Shown here: in pieces, positions 35,834-44,830 of the stretch
Numbering within the stretch: the first letter of the stretch is position 1
Layout: the number at the start of each line of letters is the position of its first letter
Source: Clostridia bacterium
GTDB taxonomy: Bacteria > Bacillota > Clostridia > Christensenellales > DTU072
Reading direction: 5' to 3'
Length of the DNA: 64,000 bases
NCBI GenBank assembly: GCA_017504305.1
Contig: JAFVRJ010000024.1
Span: 62,001 to 126,000, forward strand
The notes under the pieces: generated by a model
What the model was told of the DNA's origin: nothing
Database searches by the model: none
Seen by the model: the letters and a program-made list of their open reading frames with translations, nothing else
Made by a program: the position numbers and the translations under genes

Positions 35834-37165
35834 ATGAATAAGCTTTATTATATCGAAACCTTTGGTTGTCAAATGAACGTCCACGAATCCGAGAAGATTG
35901 CAGGCATCCTCGTTAATTTAGGTTATGCTGAAACTTCCGATCGTGCGCAAGCTAATATTATTGTTTTTAACACCTGTTGTATCCGCGATACTGCCGAAAA
36001 AAAGATATTCGGTAACATCGGTGAACTTAAGATATTAAAGAAAATCGATAAGTCTCGTATTATTGTAATTGTTGGTTGCATGACTCAACAAGATGGGATG
36101 GCGGAAGTAATTGCCACCAAGTTTCCATTTGTTGATATTATACTCGGGACTTCCAATATTCACCTTTTGAAGGAAAAAATCGAAGAATTAGAGCTTCGCC
36201 GCCAACGTAAACGCGGTAAAATTATCAGTATCGATAATACCGAAAAGCCAGAGGTTATCGAAAACGTTACACCATATCGTACTTCTTATCCTAACGCATG
36301 GGTAAATATTATGTATGGTTGTAACAATTTTTGTGCGTATTGCATAGTTCCTTACGTACGTGGTCGCGAACGTTCTCGCGAGCCTGAGCTTATTATTGAG
36401 GAAGTTAGAAGTCTTGTAAAAGCAGGTTATAAAGAGATTACTTTGCTTGGTCAGAACGTTGATTCTTACGGCTCCGATCGTACAGACGGCGCTAATTTCT
36501 ATACTTTGCTTACAAAATTGAAGGAAATCGAAGGTAAATTCCGCCTTCGTTTTATGACTTCTCATCCCAAGGACTTATCGGAAGAAGTAATAAAACTTAT
36601 TGCAGAAACGCCTAATTTCTGCAATAATATCCATCTTCCGGTACAAGCTGGATCTAATGCCGTACTTAAGGCGATGAATCGTAAGTACGACCGTGAGCGT
36701 TATTTTTATCTTATAGATACTATCCGTAAATATATGCCCGACTGTGGCATTACTTCCGATATCATGGTCGGTTTCCCCGGTGAAACGGAAGAGGACTTCC
36801 AAGACACTTTGGATCTTGTTAGAAGAGTACAATATCATAATGCCTTTACTTTTATTTATTCGCCTCGAAAAGGAACGGTTGCGGCTAAAATGGAGCAAAT
36901 CCCTTATGCAATAAAAAAAGACAGAATTTCTCGCTTAATTGCCCTTCAAAATCAAATAACTTTGACGTTGAGCGAAGCTTTTGTCGGTAAGGTTAAGGAA
37001 GTTTTGGTAGAGGATGCGCCTAAAGAGAATTTACTTTGCGGACGCACCGATTGCGGAAGACTTGTTAACTTTAGCGGGGATAAATCTTTAATTGGTCAAT
37101 TCGTTAACGTTCGTATAGATAAAAACAAAGCTTCGGCGCTTTGGGGAGAGATTGTAAATGAGTAG
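35834..37165 (+). CDS. miaB: tRNA-2-methylthio-N6-dimethylallyladenosine synthase
   Basis: The 443-residue radical-SAM methylthiotransferase has an N-terminal UPF0004 domain with three cluster Cys (FGCQMN, NTCCIRD, VGCMTQ), a radical-SAM domain with YGCNNFCAYC (about residue 160), and a C-terminal TRAM domain. It converts i6A37 to ms2i6A37; MiaA, which makes i6A37, is encoded three genes later. ATG 35834 is chosen because MNKLYYIETFGCQMN is a standard start; no SD is present. TTGAAT (35796-35801), 17 nt, TATACT (35819-35824) would give a leader of only about 3 nt. Confidence 0.96.
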   Translation: MNKLYYIETFGCQMNVHESEKIAGILVNLGYAETSDRAQANIIVFNTCCIRDTAEKKIFGNIGELKILKKIDKSRIIVIVGCMTQQDGMAEVIATKFPFVDIILGTSNIHLLKEKIEELELRRQRKRGKIISIDNTEKPEVIENVTPYRTSYPNAWVNIMYGCNNFCAYCIVPYVRGRERSREPELIIEEVRSLVKAGYKEITLLGQNVDSYGSDRTDGANFYTLLTKLKEIEGKFRLRFMTSHPKDLSEEVIKLIAETPNFCNNIHLPVQAGSNAVLKAMNRKYDRERYFYLIDTIRKYMPDCGITSDIMVGFPGETEEDFQDTLDLVRRVQYHNAFTFIYSPRKGTVAAKMEQIPYAIKKDRISRLIALQNQITLTLSEAFVGKVKEVLVEDAPKENLLCGRTDCGRLVNFSGDKSLIGQFVNVRIDKNKASALWGEIVNE

Positions 37166-39800
37166 TAAGCAAAAGCTATCGCCTATGATGGTGCATTATC
37201 AAACGCTCAAAGAGCAGTATGCAGATACCATCTTGATGTATCGACTTGGCGATTTCTACGAAATGTTTTTTGATGATGCGGTTGAGGCAAGTAAAATTCT
37301 TGATCTAACTTTGACCGGTAGAGATTGCGGTCTTGAAGAGCGTGCTCCGATGTGTGGGGTGCCTTTCCACGCCGTTGACGGTTATATTGCCAAACTTGTT
37401 AAAAATGGCAAAAAAGTAGCGATTTGTGAGCAATTAAGCGCTGTCGGCGATCAAAAGGGTATGGTTAAACGTGACGTTGTTCGCGTTATTACTCCAGGTA
37501 CCGTTACCGATGATGAGATTTTGGATGCTACTGCTAACTGCTATCTTTTATCGTTATGTTGCAATAAAAAAGGTGGCATCGGTATGGCTTGGGCGGATAT
37601 TTCTACCGGCGAAGTATACGTCAAAGAACTTGTTGATTCATCCAACCTTGAAGACGTAGTTTTATCGATAGCTCCAAGTGAAATTATCACTGATACCGAG
37701 GTATATACCGAGTTCCGCGAGTGCGAGAGTGTTTCTATCGGTAAACTTCCTAAACCGCAATCATATTATGATTATTCCTTTGATAAGGACGTTGCTGAAA
37801 AGACCATCTTATCTTTTTACGGCATCAATAGTTTGGCTGCTTTGGGTTTGGAACAAGGTTCACTTACCACTTGTGCTTTAGGCGGATTGCTTGATTACGT
37901 AGGCGGTACTCAAAAGCGCAAGCTTAATCACGTACGCGTGCCCAAAATAATGCGCAGTGGCGATCGTATGTTCATTGATTTTAATACTAAACGAAACCTT
38001 GAGCTTACTAAAACGCTGTTTGACGGCAGTAAAGTGGGTAGTTTATTCTGGGTTTTGGATAAAACTCGTACTTCAATGGGCGCAAGAGCGTTGCGTAAAG
38101 CAATCGAAGAGCCGTTTAGTCGCGTTGAAGACGTAAACACTCGCTTGGATGCGGTAGAAGAACTTTATAAGCAATCTCGTATGCGCGAAGAATTGGGTGA
38201 GGCACTATCTTCTATGCACGATATTGAGCGCCTTTGCAATCGTATAGCTTATGGTTCGATTAATCCGAGGGGCGTGCAGGCTATAGGCTATTCCTTAAAG
38301 CGTTTGGTTTACGTGGTTAGTGCATTAGCTAAAGCCAAATCTACCAGATTAAGAGTTCTTGCGGATACGATTGATCCATTGAACGACCTTGCAGACCACA
38401 TTATTACCGCTTTGGTCGATACTCCTCCGATTGCTATTAAGGATGGCGGGGTGTTCCGCGAAGGATACAACGAGGAACTCGACGGCTACCGTAACGCCCG
38501 TAAGTCCGCTAAACAATGGCTTGCGGAATACGAGGCCAAAGAGCGCGATGCAACCGGCATAAAGCAGTTAAAAGTGGGTTATAATCGCGTTTTCGGCTAT
38601 TATATTGAAGTAAGCAACTCCAATATTCCGCTTGTGCCGTATCGTTTTGAACGTAAACAAACGCTTACGACGGGTGAGCGCTATATTACTGAAGAGCTTA
38701 AACAAATGGAAGAAGTTATCTTGGGTGCAGAAGAAAAGGCGCTTAACCTTGAGTCCAAGCTTTTCCAAGAAATTAAATCGGTTTTATCTGAAGTTGTGCC
38801 TATACTTCAAAATAATGCAAACGCTGTTGCTGAACTCGATTTGATATATTCTCTTGCAACAACGGCTGTAGCTAACGGTTATTGCAAACCGAAAGTTAAC
38901 GATAATAAGCAAGATATAGTAATAAAAGAGGGCCGTCACCCCGTAGTTGAGGTACTGAAGCGTCGCAACGCTTTTGTTCCTAACGATGCGATACTTGCAA
39001 ACGATAGCCGTATGTTAATAATTACCGGCCCCAACATGGCGGGTAAATCTACTTATATGCGTCAAGTCGCTTTGATAGTATTGATGGCGCATATAGGTTC
39101 GTTTGTGCCGGCAACCAGCGCGGAAATTTCCATAGTAGATCGCATTTTCACAAGAGTTGGTGCAAGTGATAACGTTGCCTATGGTCAATCGACTTTTATG
39201 GTTGAAATGACCGAAATGGCCAACATAATCAATAACGCAACCGAAAAAAGTCTTTTGATTTTAGACGAAATCGGTAGGGGTACTTCCACTCTTGACGGCT
39301 TAAGCATAGCTTGGGCAATAGTTGAGCATATTGCACTCAACTTAAAGGCGAAAACTTTATTTGCAACCCATTATCACGAGCTATCCGAGCTTGAAAGCTC
39401 ACTCCCCAACATCAAAAACTATCATATTTTGATTAAGGATACCGGCGGAAAGATAACTTTCTTGTATAAAATTGCAAGAGGTGGCGCAAACAAGAGTTTC
39501 GGTATCGAGGTCGCTTCCCTTGCCGGCGTAAACAAAAAGATTATCGATAGGGCAAGTAGCATTATGACTTCGATTGAGGAAAGTAGCGAGGGTAATTTAA
39601 GTACAAAGATTGCCTCCAATCCGTCAGAGGATGCCGTGCCGACTACTCAACTCGGATTCTTTGAAGAAGACAGTAAATATGCAGAGCTTGCCTCTATAAT
39701 TGGCGACATCGACCTCGACGGTATTACTCCGTTACATGCTTTAACGATACTTTCTAACCTACAAAAGCTTGTTAAACAAAACGCAAAAAGGAAAAAATAA
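37158..39800 (+). CDS. mutS: DNA mismatch repair protein MutS
   Basis: The 880-residue protein has the N-terminal mismatch-binding domain with FYEMFFDDA (the Phe-x-Glu wedge, about residue 33), the connector, core and clamp domains, and the ATPase with TGPNMAGKSTYMRQ (about 622-635), LDEIGRGTST and FATHYHEL. It detects mispairs and recruits MutL. It overlaps miaB by 8 nt and mutL by 1 nt. Confidence 0.98.
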   Translation: MSSKQKLSPMMVHYQTLKEQYADTILMYRLGDFYEMFFDDAVEASKILDLTLTGRDCGLEERAPMCGVPFHAVDGYIAKLVKNGKKVAICEQLSAVGDQKGMVKRDVVRVITPGTVTDDEILDATANCYLLSLCCNKKGGIGMAWADISTGEVYVKELVDSSNLEDVVLSIAPSEIITDTEVYTEFRECESVSIGKLPKPQSYYDYSFDKDVAEKTILSFYGINSLAALGLEQGSLTTCALGGLLDYVGGTQKRKLNHVRVPKIMRSGDRMFIDFNTKRNLELTKTLFDGSKVGSLFWVLDKTRTSMGARALRKAIEEPFSRVEDVNTRLDAVEELYKQSRMREELGEALSSMHDIERLCNRIAYGSINPRGVQAIGYSLKRLVYVVSALAKAKSTRLRVLADTIDPLNDLADHIITALVDTPPIAIKDGGVFREGYNEELDGYRNARKSAKQWLAEYEAKERDATGIKQLKVGYNRVFGYYIEVSNSNIPLVPYRFERKQTLTTGERYITEELKQMEEVILGAEEKALNLESKLFQEIKSVLSEVVPILQNNANAVAELDLIYSLATTAVANGYCKPKVNDNKQDIVIKEGRHPVVEVLKRRNAFVPNDAILANDSRMLIITGPNMAGKSTYMRQVALIVLMAHIGSFVPATSAEISIVDRIFTRVGASDNVAYGQSTFMVEMTEMANIINNATEKSLLILDEIGRGTSTLDGLSIAWAIVEHIALNLKAKTLFATHYHELSELESSLPNIKNYHILIKDTGGKITFLYKIARGGANKSFGIEVASLAGVNKKIIDRASSIMTSIEESSEGNLSTKIASNPSEDAVPTTQLGFFEEDSKYAELASIIGDIDLDGITPLHALTILSNLQKLVKQNAKRKK

Positions 39801-41869
39801 TGAAGATTAATCTACTCGATAGTAGTATTTACAACTTAATTTCTGCGGGCGAGGTTGTGGAAAACCCCGCATCCGTTGTTAAAGAGCTTGTTGAGAACTC
39901 CATAGACGCAGGTGCACAAAACGTTAGCGTTTACATCGAGGACGGTGGTATCAAAACCATTGAAGTAATCGATGATGGCTGTGGTATCGAAAAGGATGAG
40001 CTAAAAAAGACCATAATGCCACATGCAACCAGTAAGATAAATTCGGCGCAGGATCTTTTTACCATCTCAACACTCGGCTTCCGTGGCGAAGCGTTGGCCT
40101 CAATTTCGGCGGTGTCTGAAGTGGAAATTCGTTCAAAATACGTAGATAGTGATCACGGTGCCTATCTTTACTCTAAAAATGGCTCAATCGAAATAGGTGA
40201 TACGGCATATCCGCAAGGAACCTCGATTAAAGTAAGCAATTTATTCTTCAATACACCTGCAAGATACAAGTTTTTGGCATCTAAATCTACGGAAGAAAGT
40301 TACGTCACAAAACAAGTATTCCGTTTAATACTTGCCAATCCCGACGTTGCTATCAGATACTACGTTAATGGTAAATTGACCTATTCTTCACCTGGAGAAG
40401 GTCTTAAAAGCGCTGTAGAATCGGTATTTTTGCGTAAAATTGCCGATTCATTGCTCGAGGTTGAAACCGTTGAGAACAACGAAGGTATTAGAATTACGGG
40501 CTATATTTCCACACCAGAAGTATATAAAAACAATCGCACCAACCAAATAGTTATTTTAAACGGACGCGTCATTTCGGACGTAACAATGCAAGCGACCATC
40601 CAAAATGCTTATGGCAGTAGGCTGATGTCGAGATGCTATCCCATTTACGTTTTGAATATCGTAATGCCGTTTGATGCGGTAGACGTTAACGTTCATCCCA
40701 GTAAAAAAGAGGTTCGTTTCGTTTCCGCGCGTAGGGTTTACGGCGTAATTTATCGCTCGATAATGCGTACTTTGGAAGGCTACGAGCTTTCCAAGAGCAA
40801 AAACTTGATGGGCGATTATTTATTGATAAATTCGAGCGAAAACGCCCAAAATCAATCAGATATTTCCTCAAGAGGGGAGCAAGATCCCAATAGGGGGATT
40901 GTTAATGAGTCGAAAATAACCTTAGATGAAGCGCTTAATATAGTTCGTGGCGGTGGTAATAAGCCGGAACTGGAGTTTAGACAAGCTTCTTCGATAATTA
41001 AGATTACCGACGACCTCATCTATCTAAAGGCAGATTCCAGATCTAACGAAAAATACGATTTCAAGATTAGACCCAGCACTGATAAAAAGACTGATTCCAA
41101 GCCGAGTATCGGTTATGCAACCGTTTATAAGAACGAATATGCAAATAAATGGAACTTTAAGCGCAATATTATCGAGGATCCGTCTTTAAAAGCAGAAAGT
41201 GATTTCAATTTTACCGAAGTCGTACCGCAAGAGCTTACTTCTAAAGAAGTAGAACAAACTATAACACCGGAACCTATCGCGCCTAAAGAGTTTTCTTATA
41301 AAGTTGTGGGACAAATTTTCGATACTTATCTGGTTATCGAAAGTGGCGAAAAGGTTTTATTTATCGACCAACACGCTATGCACGAGCGCATTATTTTCGA
41401 TAAACTTGTTGAGGAACTCAATACGAAGTCAGTATCCACCCAACCTTTGCTGATCCCTTATGTTTTTGAAGGCTCGGTTGATCAAATCAATGCACTCTTG
41501 TCGCAAAAAGAAGCTTTGCTTTCGAGCGGGTTTGAAATTGAACCATTTTCCAGTGATTCTATTAGAATTGGAACAACTCCGCTTATTTTGGGCGATAAAC
41601 TGGACGTAAACACTTTGTTTACCGATATTGCAGATGAGATTATATGTGGCAAGGTCTCAAAGCTTGGCGAGATAAGCAAGGATAAACTTGCAATGATGGC
41701 GTGTAAGGCCGCGATGAAAGGGAACACCAGATTGAGTGACGATAACGTTGCGATGGTGATGGATTATTTCGCAAAAGACAATATGCCTTTACAATGTCCG
41801 CATGGAAGACCTACTGTAATCATATATAGGCGCACCGAATTTGAAAAACTCTTTAGGAGACGTGTATGA
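39800..41869 (+). CDS. mutL: DNA mismatch repair protein MutL
   Basis: The 689-residue protein has the GHKL ATPase N-terminus (VVKELVENSIDAG, DDGCGI, GFRGEALASI) and a C-terminal dimerisation/endonuclease domain (about 495-689). The nicking-endonuclease motif is present as DQHAMHER, with ACKAAMKG and CPHGRP, so this is the endonuclease type found in bacteria without MutH. The linker (about 340-490) is low-complexity. It is coupled to mutS (TAATG) and to miaA (ATGA). Confidence 0.97.
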   Translation: MKINLLDSSIYNLISAGEVVENPASVVKELVENSIDAGAQNVSVYIEDGGIKTIEVIDDGCGIEKDELKKTIMPHATSKINSAQDLFTISTLGFRGEALASISAVSEVEIRSKYVDSDHGAYLYSKNGSIEIGDTAYPQGTSIKVSNLFFNTPARYKFLASKSTEESYVTKQVFRLILANPDVAIRYYVNGKLTYSSPGEGLKSAVESVFLRKIADSLLEVETVENNEGIRITGYISTPEVYKNNRTNQIVILNGRVISDVTMQATIQNAYGSRLMSRCYPIYVLNIVMPFDAVDVNVHPSKKEVRFVSARRVYGVIYRSIMRTLEGYELSKSKNLMGDYLLINSSENAQNQSDISSRGEQDPNRGIVNESKITLDEALNIVRGGGNKPELEFRQASSIIKITDDLIYLKADSRSNEKYDFKIRPSTDKKTDSKPSIGYATVYKNEYANKWNFKRNIIEDPSLKAESDFNFTEVVPQELTSKEVEQTITPEPIAPKEFSYKVVGQIFDTYLVIESGEKVLFIDQHAMHERIIFDKLVEELNTKSVSTQPLLIPYVFEGSVDQINALLSQKEALLSSGFEIEPFSSDSIRIGTTPLILGDKLDVNTLFTDIADEIICGKVSKLGEISKDKLAMMACKAAMKGNTRLSDDNVAMVMDYFAKDNMPLQCPHGRPTVIIYRRTEFEKLFRRRV

Positions 41870-42780
41870 TAATTATCGGTGGAGCTACAGCTACGGGGAA
41901 ATCGCACGTTGCAATCGCACTCGCTAAAGCTATTGGTGGCGAGCTGATTTCTTGTGATTCTGCACAAGTCTATAAAGGCATGGACGTGGGAACCGCCAAG
42001 GAAAATGGCGATATTGGCGTTAATCAACACTTGATTGACGTTGTTGAGCCTTGTGAATCGTTTACCGTGGTTGACTTTAGGACTCTTGCAAGAGAAAAGA
42101 TTTTAGAAATACGATCTCGCGGTAACGTTCCAATAATCGTAGGCGGAACGGGATTATATATTGATTCTCTTTTGTATGAAATGGAGTATGGTGGCGGTAG
42201 TGGTACGGACGATACCGCGCTCAAAGAGTCTTTAAAAAGAGAACTTGAAGAACGTGGCGCGGAATATATGCACGCAAAACTTAATGAGCTTGATCCGGTA
42301 ACCGCTGAAAAAGTGCACGCTAACAACGTTGTGCGCGTTTTAAGAGCGCTTTACGTCGTTTTGCATACTGGTAAACCCATTTCGGCGCAAAACGCTAAAT
42401 TTAACCCTGTAGAGCCTTTTAAGATGTTTGTAATAAAGCGCGATAGGCAAAAATTGCATGAAAGAATCAATACCCGTGTTGTAAAAATGGTTGAGGAAGG
42501 TTTGAAAGGGGAGCTGGAGGCGCTTTTAGCAAAGGGCTACGGCTTCAATCTTCAATCCATGCAAGCGATAGGCTATAAAGAGTGGCAAAGATATTTCGAA
42601 GACGGCGCCTCAATAGAGGACGTAATTGAACAAATCCAAGTCAACACGCGCCAATATGCAAAGCGACAAGACACGTGGTTTAACAATCGTTATAAAGGTA
42701 TCGCAACCTACTTTGATATCGATAATCAATCGGTGGATGAAGTAGTAAATTGCATGATCAAAGAGATTAATTTATTATAA
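41866..42780 (+). CDS. miaA: tRNA dimethylallyltransferase
   Basis: The 304-residue enzyme transfers a dimethylallyl group to A37 of UNN-reading tRNAs. It has the P-loop GGATATGKS, SCDSAQVYKGMDVGTAK, GGTGLY and the QAIGYKEW segment typical of MiaA. Its DMAPP comes from the MEP pathway, whose genes are also in this window. It is coupled to mutL by ATGA. Confidence 0.97.
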   Translation: MIIIGGATATGKSHVAIALAKAIGGELISCDSAQVYKGMDVGTAKENGDIGVNQHLIDVVEPCESFTVVDFRTLAREKILEIRSRGNVPIIVGGTGLYIDSLLYEMEYGGGSGTDDTALKESLKRELEERGAEYMHAKLNELDPVTAEKVHANNVVRVLRALYVVLHTGKPISAQNAKFNPVEPFKMFVIKRDRQKLHERINTRVVKMVEEGLKGELEALLAKGYGFNLQSMQAIGYKEWQRYFEDGASIEDVIEQIQVNTRQYAKRQDTWFNNRYKGIATYFDIDNQSVDEVVNCMIKEINLL

Positions 42781-42814
42781 AATAAGCCCAAATTTATAAA
42801 AGAGGGGACTAAAA

Positions 42815-44044
42815 ATGAACAAAAAAGTATTAGAAATCATCGAAAAAGCCGAAAATATTGCAGAACCGCTATTTAAGGTCATAGACGGCGATATCGCCTT
42901 ATATAATCAGAAAAAAGTGCTTAATGCTTTCCGTGAGCATCGTGTTGCGGTGCGCCATTTTACTCAAACGACAGGTTACGGATACGATGACGTTGGTCGC
43001 GATACGCTTGCTAACGTATTTGCAACGGTATTTGGCGCGGAGTCTGCAATCGTTTCTCCCAATATTGTTTCCGGCACGCACGCTTTGACCATTACTTTAT
43101 TTGGTTTACTGCGCCCAAACGATACGTTATTATGCATTACAGGAGCGCCTTATGATACGCTTAAGGAAGTTATAAACGGCGAAAATATTGGATCTTTAAA
43201 GGATTTTGGCGTAAAATACGCCGAAATTGGCTTAAAAGACGGTATAATCGACCTCGAGTCGGTGCAAAATTATTTAAATACTAATTCACCTAAAGTTATT
43301 ATGATAACACGTTCGCGCGGATATGATTGGCGTGATGCGTTGTCAATCGATGATATTGCAAAAACGGTTGATTTTATAAGAAAAATCGACAAAAAAGCCA
43401 TAATCATGGTCGACAATTGCTATGGAGAATTTATCGAAAAGTTGGAGCCCACTCAAGTTGGAGTGGATATTTGCGCGGGATCGCTAATCAAAAACGCAGG
43501 CGGTGGTATTGCGCCTACAGGTGGTTACGTTGTCGGCAGAAAAGACCTTGTCGAGCAAGTCGGTTATAGGCTTACCGCGCCGTCGATTGGCGTCGAAGTT
43601 GGTTCTTATAGTGGCTCATATATGCCGTTTTATGAAGGATTATTCCTTGCTCCGAGCGTTGTAGCAAATGCAATTAAAGGCACGATTTTGGCTTCAATTT
43701 CGCTTGATTTGCTCGGATATGAGGTAAAACCTGCACCAAAAGTTATGCCTAAAGACGTAATTTGCTCAATAAAATTCAATACTGCTGAAGAACTTATCGC
43801 GTTTATTCAAGGCGTACAGTATTCATCGCCCGTAGATAGCTACGTAACGCCTGAGCCGTGGGCAATGCCGGGATATGATCATGAAGTCATTATGGCCGCA
43901 GGAACTTTTGTTCAAGGCGCTTCGATTGAATTAAGCGCTGATGCTCCGATCAAGGAGCCGTACGTTGGATATTTGCAAGGCGGTTTGACTTATCAGCATT
44001 TTAAAATTGCATTGACCGAATGCCTTGAGCGTATTGTAAAATAG
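42815..44044 (+). CDS. PLP-dependent methionine gamma-lyase/aluminium-resistance family protein (YnbB-like)
   Basis: The 409-residue protein matches the family annotated as methionine gamma-lyase-like or aluminium-resistance protein (Bacillus YnbB). Visible are TTGYGYDDVGRD near the start, SGTHAL, VDNCYGEF (PLP-Asp region), the lysine in GSLIKNAGGGIAPTGGYVVG (about 227-246), and the C-terminal GYLQGGLTY. The true reaction is not established. It follows miaA by 34 nt with SD GAGGGG, so it is likely the last gene of the miaB operon. No convincing terminator directly follows. Confidence 0.9.
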   Translation: MNKKVLEIIEKAENIAEPLFKVIDGDIALYNQKKVLNAFREHRVAVRHFTQTTGYGYDDVGRDTLANVFATVFGAESAIVSPNIVSGTHALTITLFGLLRPNDTLLCITGAPYDTLKEVINGENIGSLKDFGVKYAEIGLKDGIIDLESVQNYLNTNSPKVIMITRSRGYDWRDALSIDDIAKTVDFIRKIDKKAIIMVDNCYGEFIEKLEPTQVGVDICAGSLIKNAGGGIAPTGGYVVGRKDLVEQVGYRLTAPSIGVEVGSYSGSYMPFYEGLFLAPSVVANAIKGTILASISLDLLGYEVKPAPKVMPKDVICSIKFNTAEELIAFIQGVQYSSPVDSYVTPEPWAMPGYDHEVIMAAGTFVQGASIELSADAPIKEPYVGYLQGGLTYQHFKIALTECLERIVK

Positions 44045-44138
44045 ATTATAAAATTTATATAAATAATAGTATTAATTTAATAGAATTTTTTTGAAGAATC
44101 AATAGGTTTTGCGGACGAACAATCAGACGTAAAAATAA

Positions 44139-44150
44139 TTTTACGAATAG
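44139..44150 (+). repeat. 12-mer direct repeat TTTTACGAATAG, copy 1
   Basis: Identical to 44807-44818. The right arm of the palindrome (44259-44270, TTTTGCGAATAG) differs by one base, and the left arm is its inverted copy (44241-44252). Confidence 0.7.
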
Positions 44151-44237
44151 ATTGTAAATTTTTCTAAAAAATCGCCAGATATCAAGTTTTACCGATAAAC
44201 TCGCAAAAAATGGCAAAACCTACTCCTCTCGAATCAC

Positions 44238-44273
44238 TATCTATTCGCAAAACTGTTGTTTTGCGAATAGATA
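44238..44273. repeat. Perfect 16-bp-arm palindrome with 4-nt loop
   Basis: TATCTATTCGCAAAAC (44238-44253), loop TGTT, GTTTTGCGAATAGATA (44258-44273). No U-tract follows on either strand, which argues against a terminator. Each arm contains the 12-mer found twice more nearby, one copy in the recombinase promoter. It could be a recombinase or regulator site or a REP-like element. Confidence 0.8.
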
Positions 44274-44424
44274 TATAAATATTGATGCGTCAAAAAACAG
44301 GTAAAAATTGCTCGTCCCTCTCGTGATTTAAAAAATTTAAACGTCTCAAACTTTTAAAAATTTGTTAAAATTGTAATCGGATTTTTCTATACTCATTTGT
44401 GTTTTCATCATATAAATCATGATC

Positions 44425-44449
44425 ATCACATCACATCACATCACACCAC
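44425..44449. repeat. ATCAC pentanucleotide tandem repeat
   Basis: Four exact ATCAC units (44425-44444) and a fifth imperfect one (ACCAC), just beyond the stop of the small minus-strand membrane-protein gene. Confidence 0.8.
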
Positions 44450-44470
44450 AATCCTTTCCTCTAATTTTTC

Positions 44471-44662
44471 TCAGTATCTTTTTTGTATTTTGATATTTGC
44501 ATGTTGTTTTGTAATGGCTTTACCCTTTCGACAAATTGACTTTATCGATAGATATATTGATACTATAATAAACCCTATTCCTTTAGCTAACCAATACGTA
44601 AGTTTAACCAATCCTTTTAGAAGCAGTCCCAAGAATACGAATACTAATGAAACCAATTCCAT
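44471..44662 (-). CDS. Small membrane protein, function unknown
   Basis: I do not recognise this 63-residue protein. It is nearly all hydrophobic over residues 1-42 (one long or two short membrane helices), followed by a basic tail (about 43-63) rich in Lys and Arg. The gene is very probably real: an almost complete SD (AAGGAGGTG on the minus strand, 44667-44675) precedes the ATG, and TTGACT-17 nt-TAAAAT gives a near-consensus promoter. It is divergent from the tyrosine recombinase and shares the 174-bp region containing a 22-bp palindrome. Size, charge and expression signals would fit a membrane-active peptide, a toxin-like peptide or a small regulator; none is shown. Confidence 0.72.
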   Translation of the reverse strand: MELVSLVFVFLGLLLKGLVKLTYWLAKGIGFIIVSIYLSIKSICRKGKAITKQHANIKIQKRY

Positions 44663-44683
44663 TTTTCACCTCCTTCTAATTTG

Positions 44684-44712
44684 ATTTTATTACCTAAATT
44701 CCCTATAGTCAA
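44684..44712 (-). promoter_or_regulatory. Promoter of the small membrane protein gene
   Basis: On the minus strand, TTGACT (44707-44712), 17 nt, TAAAAT (44684-44689), followed by a leader with a full SD. Confidence 0.7.
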
Positions 44713-44736
44713 CGCTTATTTTGCCTTTCAAATCAT

Positions 44737-44758
44737 ATTGTAACGTTTTGGTTACAAT
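44737..44758. promoter_or_regulatory. 22-bp palindrome, candidate operator
   Basis: ATTGTAAC (44737-44744), 6-nt spacer, GTTACAAT (44751-44758), perfect arms. It lies between the two divergent promoters, 24 bp upstream of the -35 of the small gene, where an activator or shared repressor could bind. The regulator is unknown. Confidence 0.55.
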
Positions 44759-44801
44759 CCCCTATACTTTTTTTTATATTTAGGTGAATTCTTTTATTAT
44801 A

Positions 44802-44830
44802 TTGTGTTTTACGAATAGTTGTGATATTAT
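44802..44830 (+). promoter_or_regulatory. Promoter of the tyrosine recombinase (leaderless), overlapping a 12-mer repeat
   Basis: TTGTGT (44802-44807), 17 nt, TATTAT (44825-44830) with TG one base upstream. The -10 ends six bases before ATG 44837. The 12-mer TTTTACGAATAG (44807-44818) fills the spacer, so a protein bound there would block RNA polymerase. Confidence 0.62.
44807..44818 (+). repeat. 12-mer direct repeat TTTTACGAATAG, copy in the recombinase promoter
   Basis: Exact match to 44139-44150 and one mismatch from the palindrome arm at 44259-44270. It lies between the -35 and -10 boxes of the recombinase gene. Confidence 0.7.

Larger units (their letters stand above)
44045..44470. other. 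Structured, AT-rich intergenic region with inverted and direct repeats
   Basis: No protein gene with a credible start is seen in this 426-base stretch. It holds a 12-mer TTTTACGAATAG at 44139-44150, a perfect palindrome at 44238-44273, a 10-bp inverted pair (TAGGTTTTGC at 44103-44112 with GCAAAACCTA at 44213-44222), several further CGCAAAA/TTTTGCG words, and a pentanucleotide tandem repeat at 44425-44449. It could encode a structured RNA or be a target for the neighbouring tyrosine recombinase. Confidence 0.6.

Noticed and set aside
44238..44273. Palindrome as the terminator of the miaB operon
   Set aside because: The stem is strong but neither side has a U-tract and it lies about 195 bp after the stop. 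It cannot be fully excluded.
44045..44470. CRISPR array or integron-type cassette array
   Set aside because: Only four 12-mer copies at irregular distances, no spacers of equal length and no cas or integron genes nearby.
44397..44684. 95-codon plus-strand frame in the structured spacer
   Set aside because: No SD, low-complexity His/Ile-rich sequence from the ATCAC repeat, and it overlaps the better supported minus-strand small gene.
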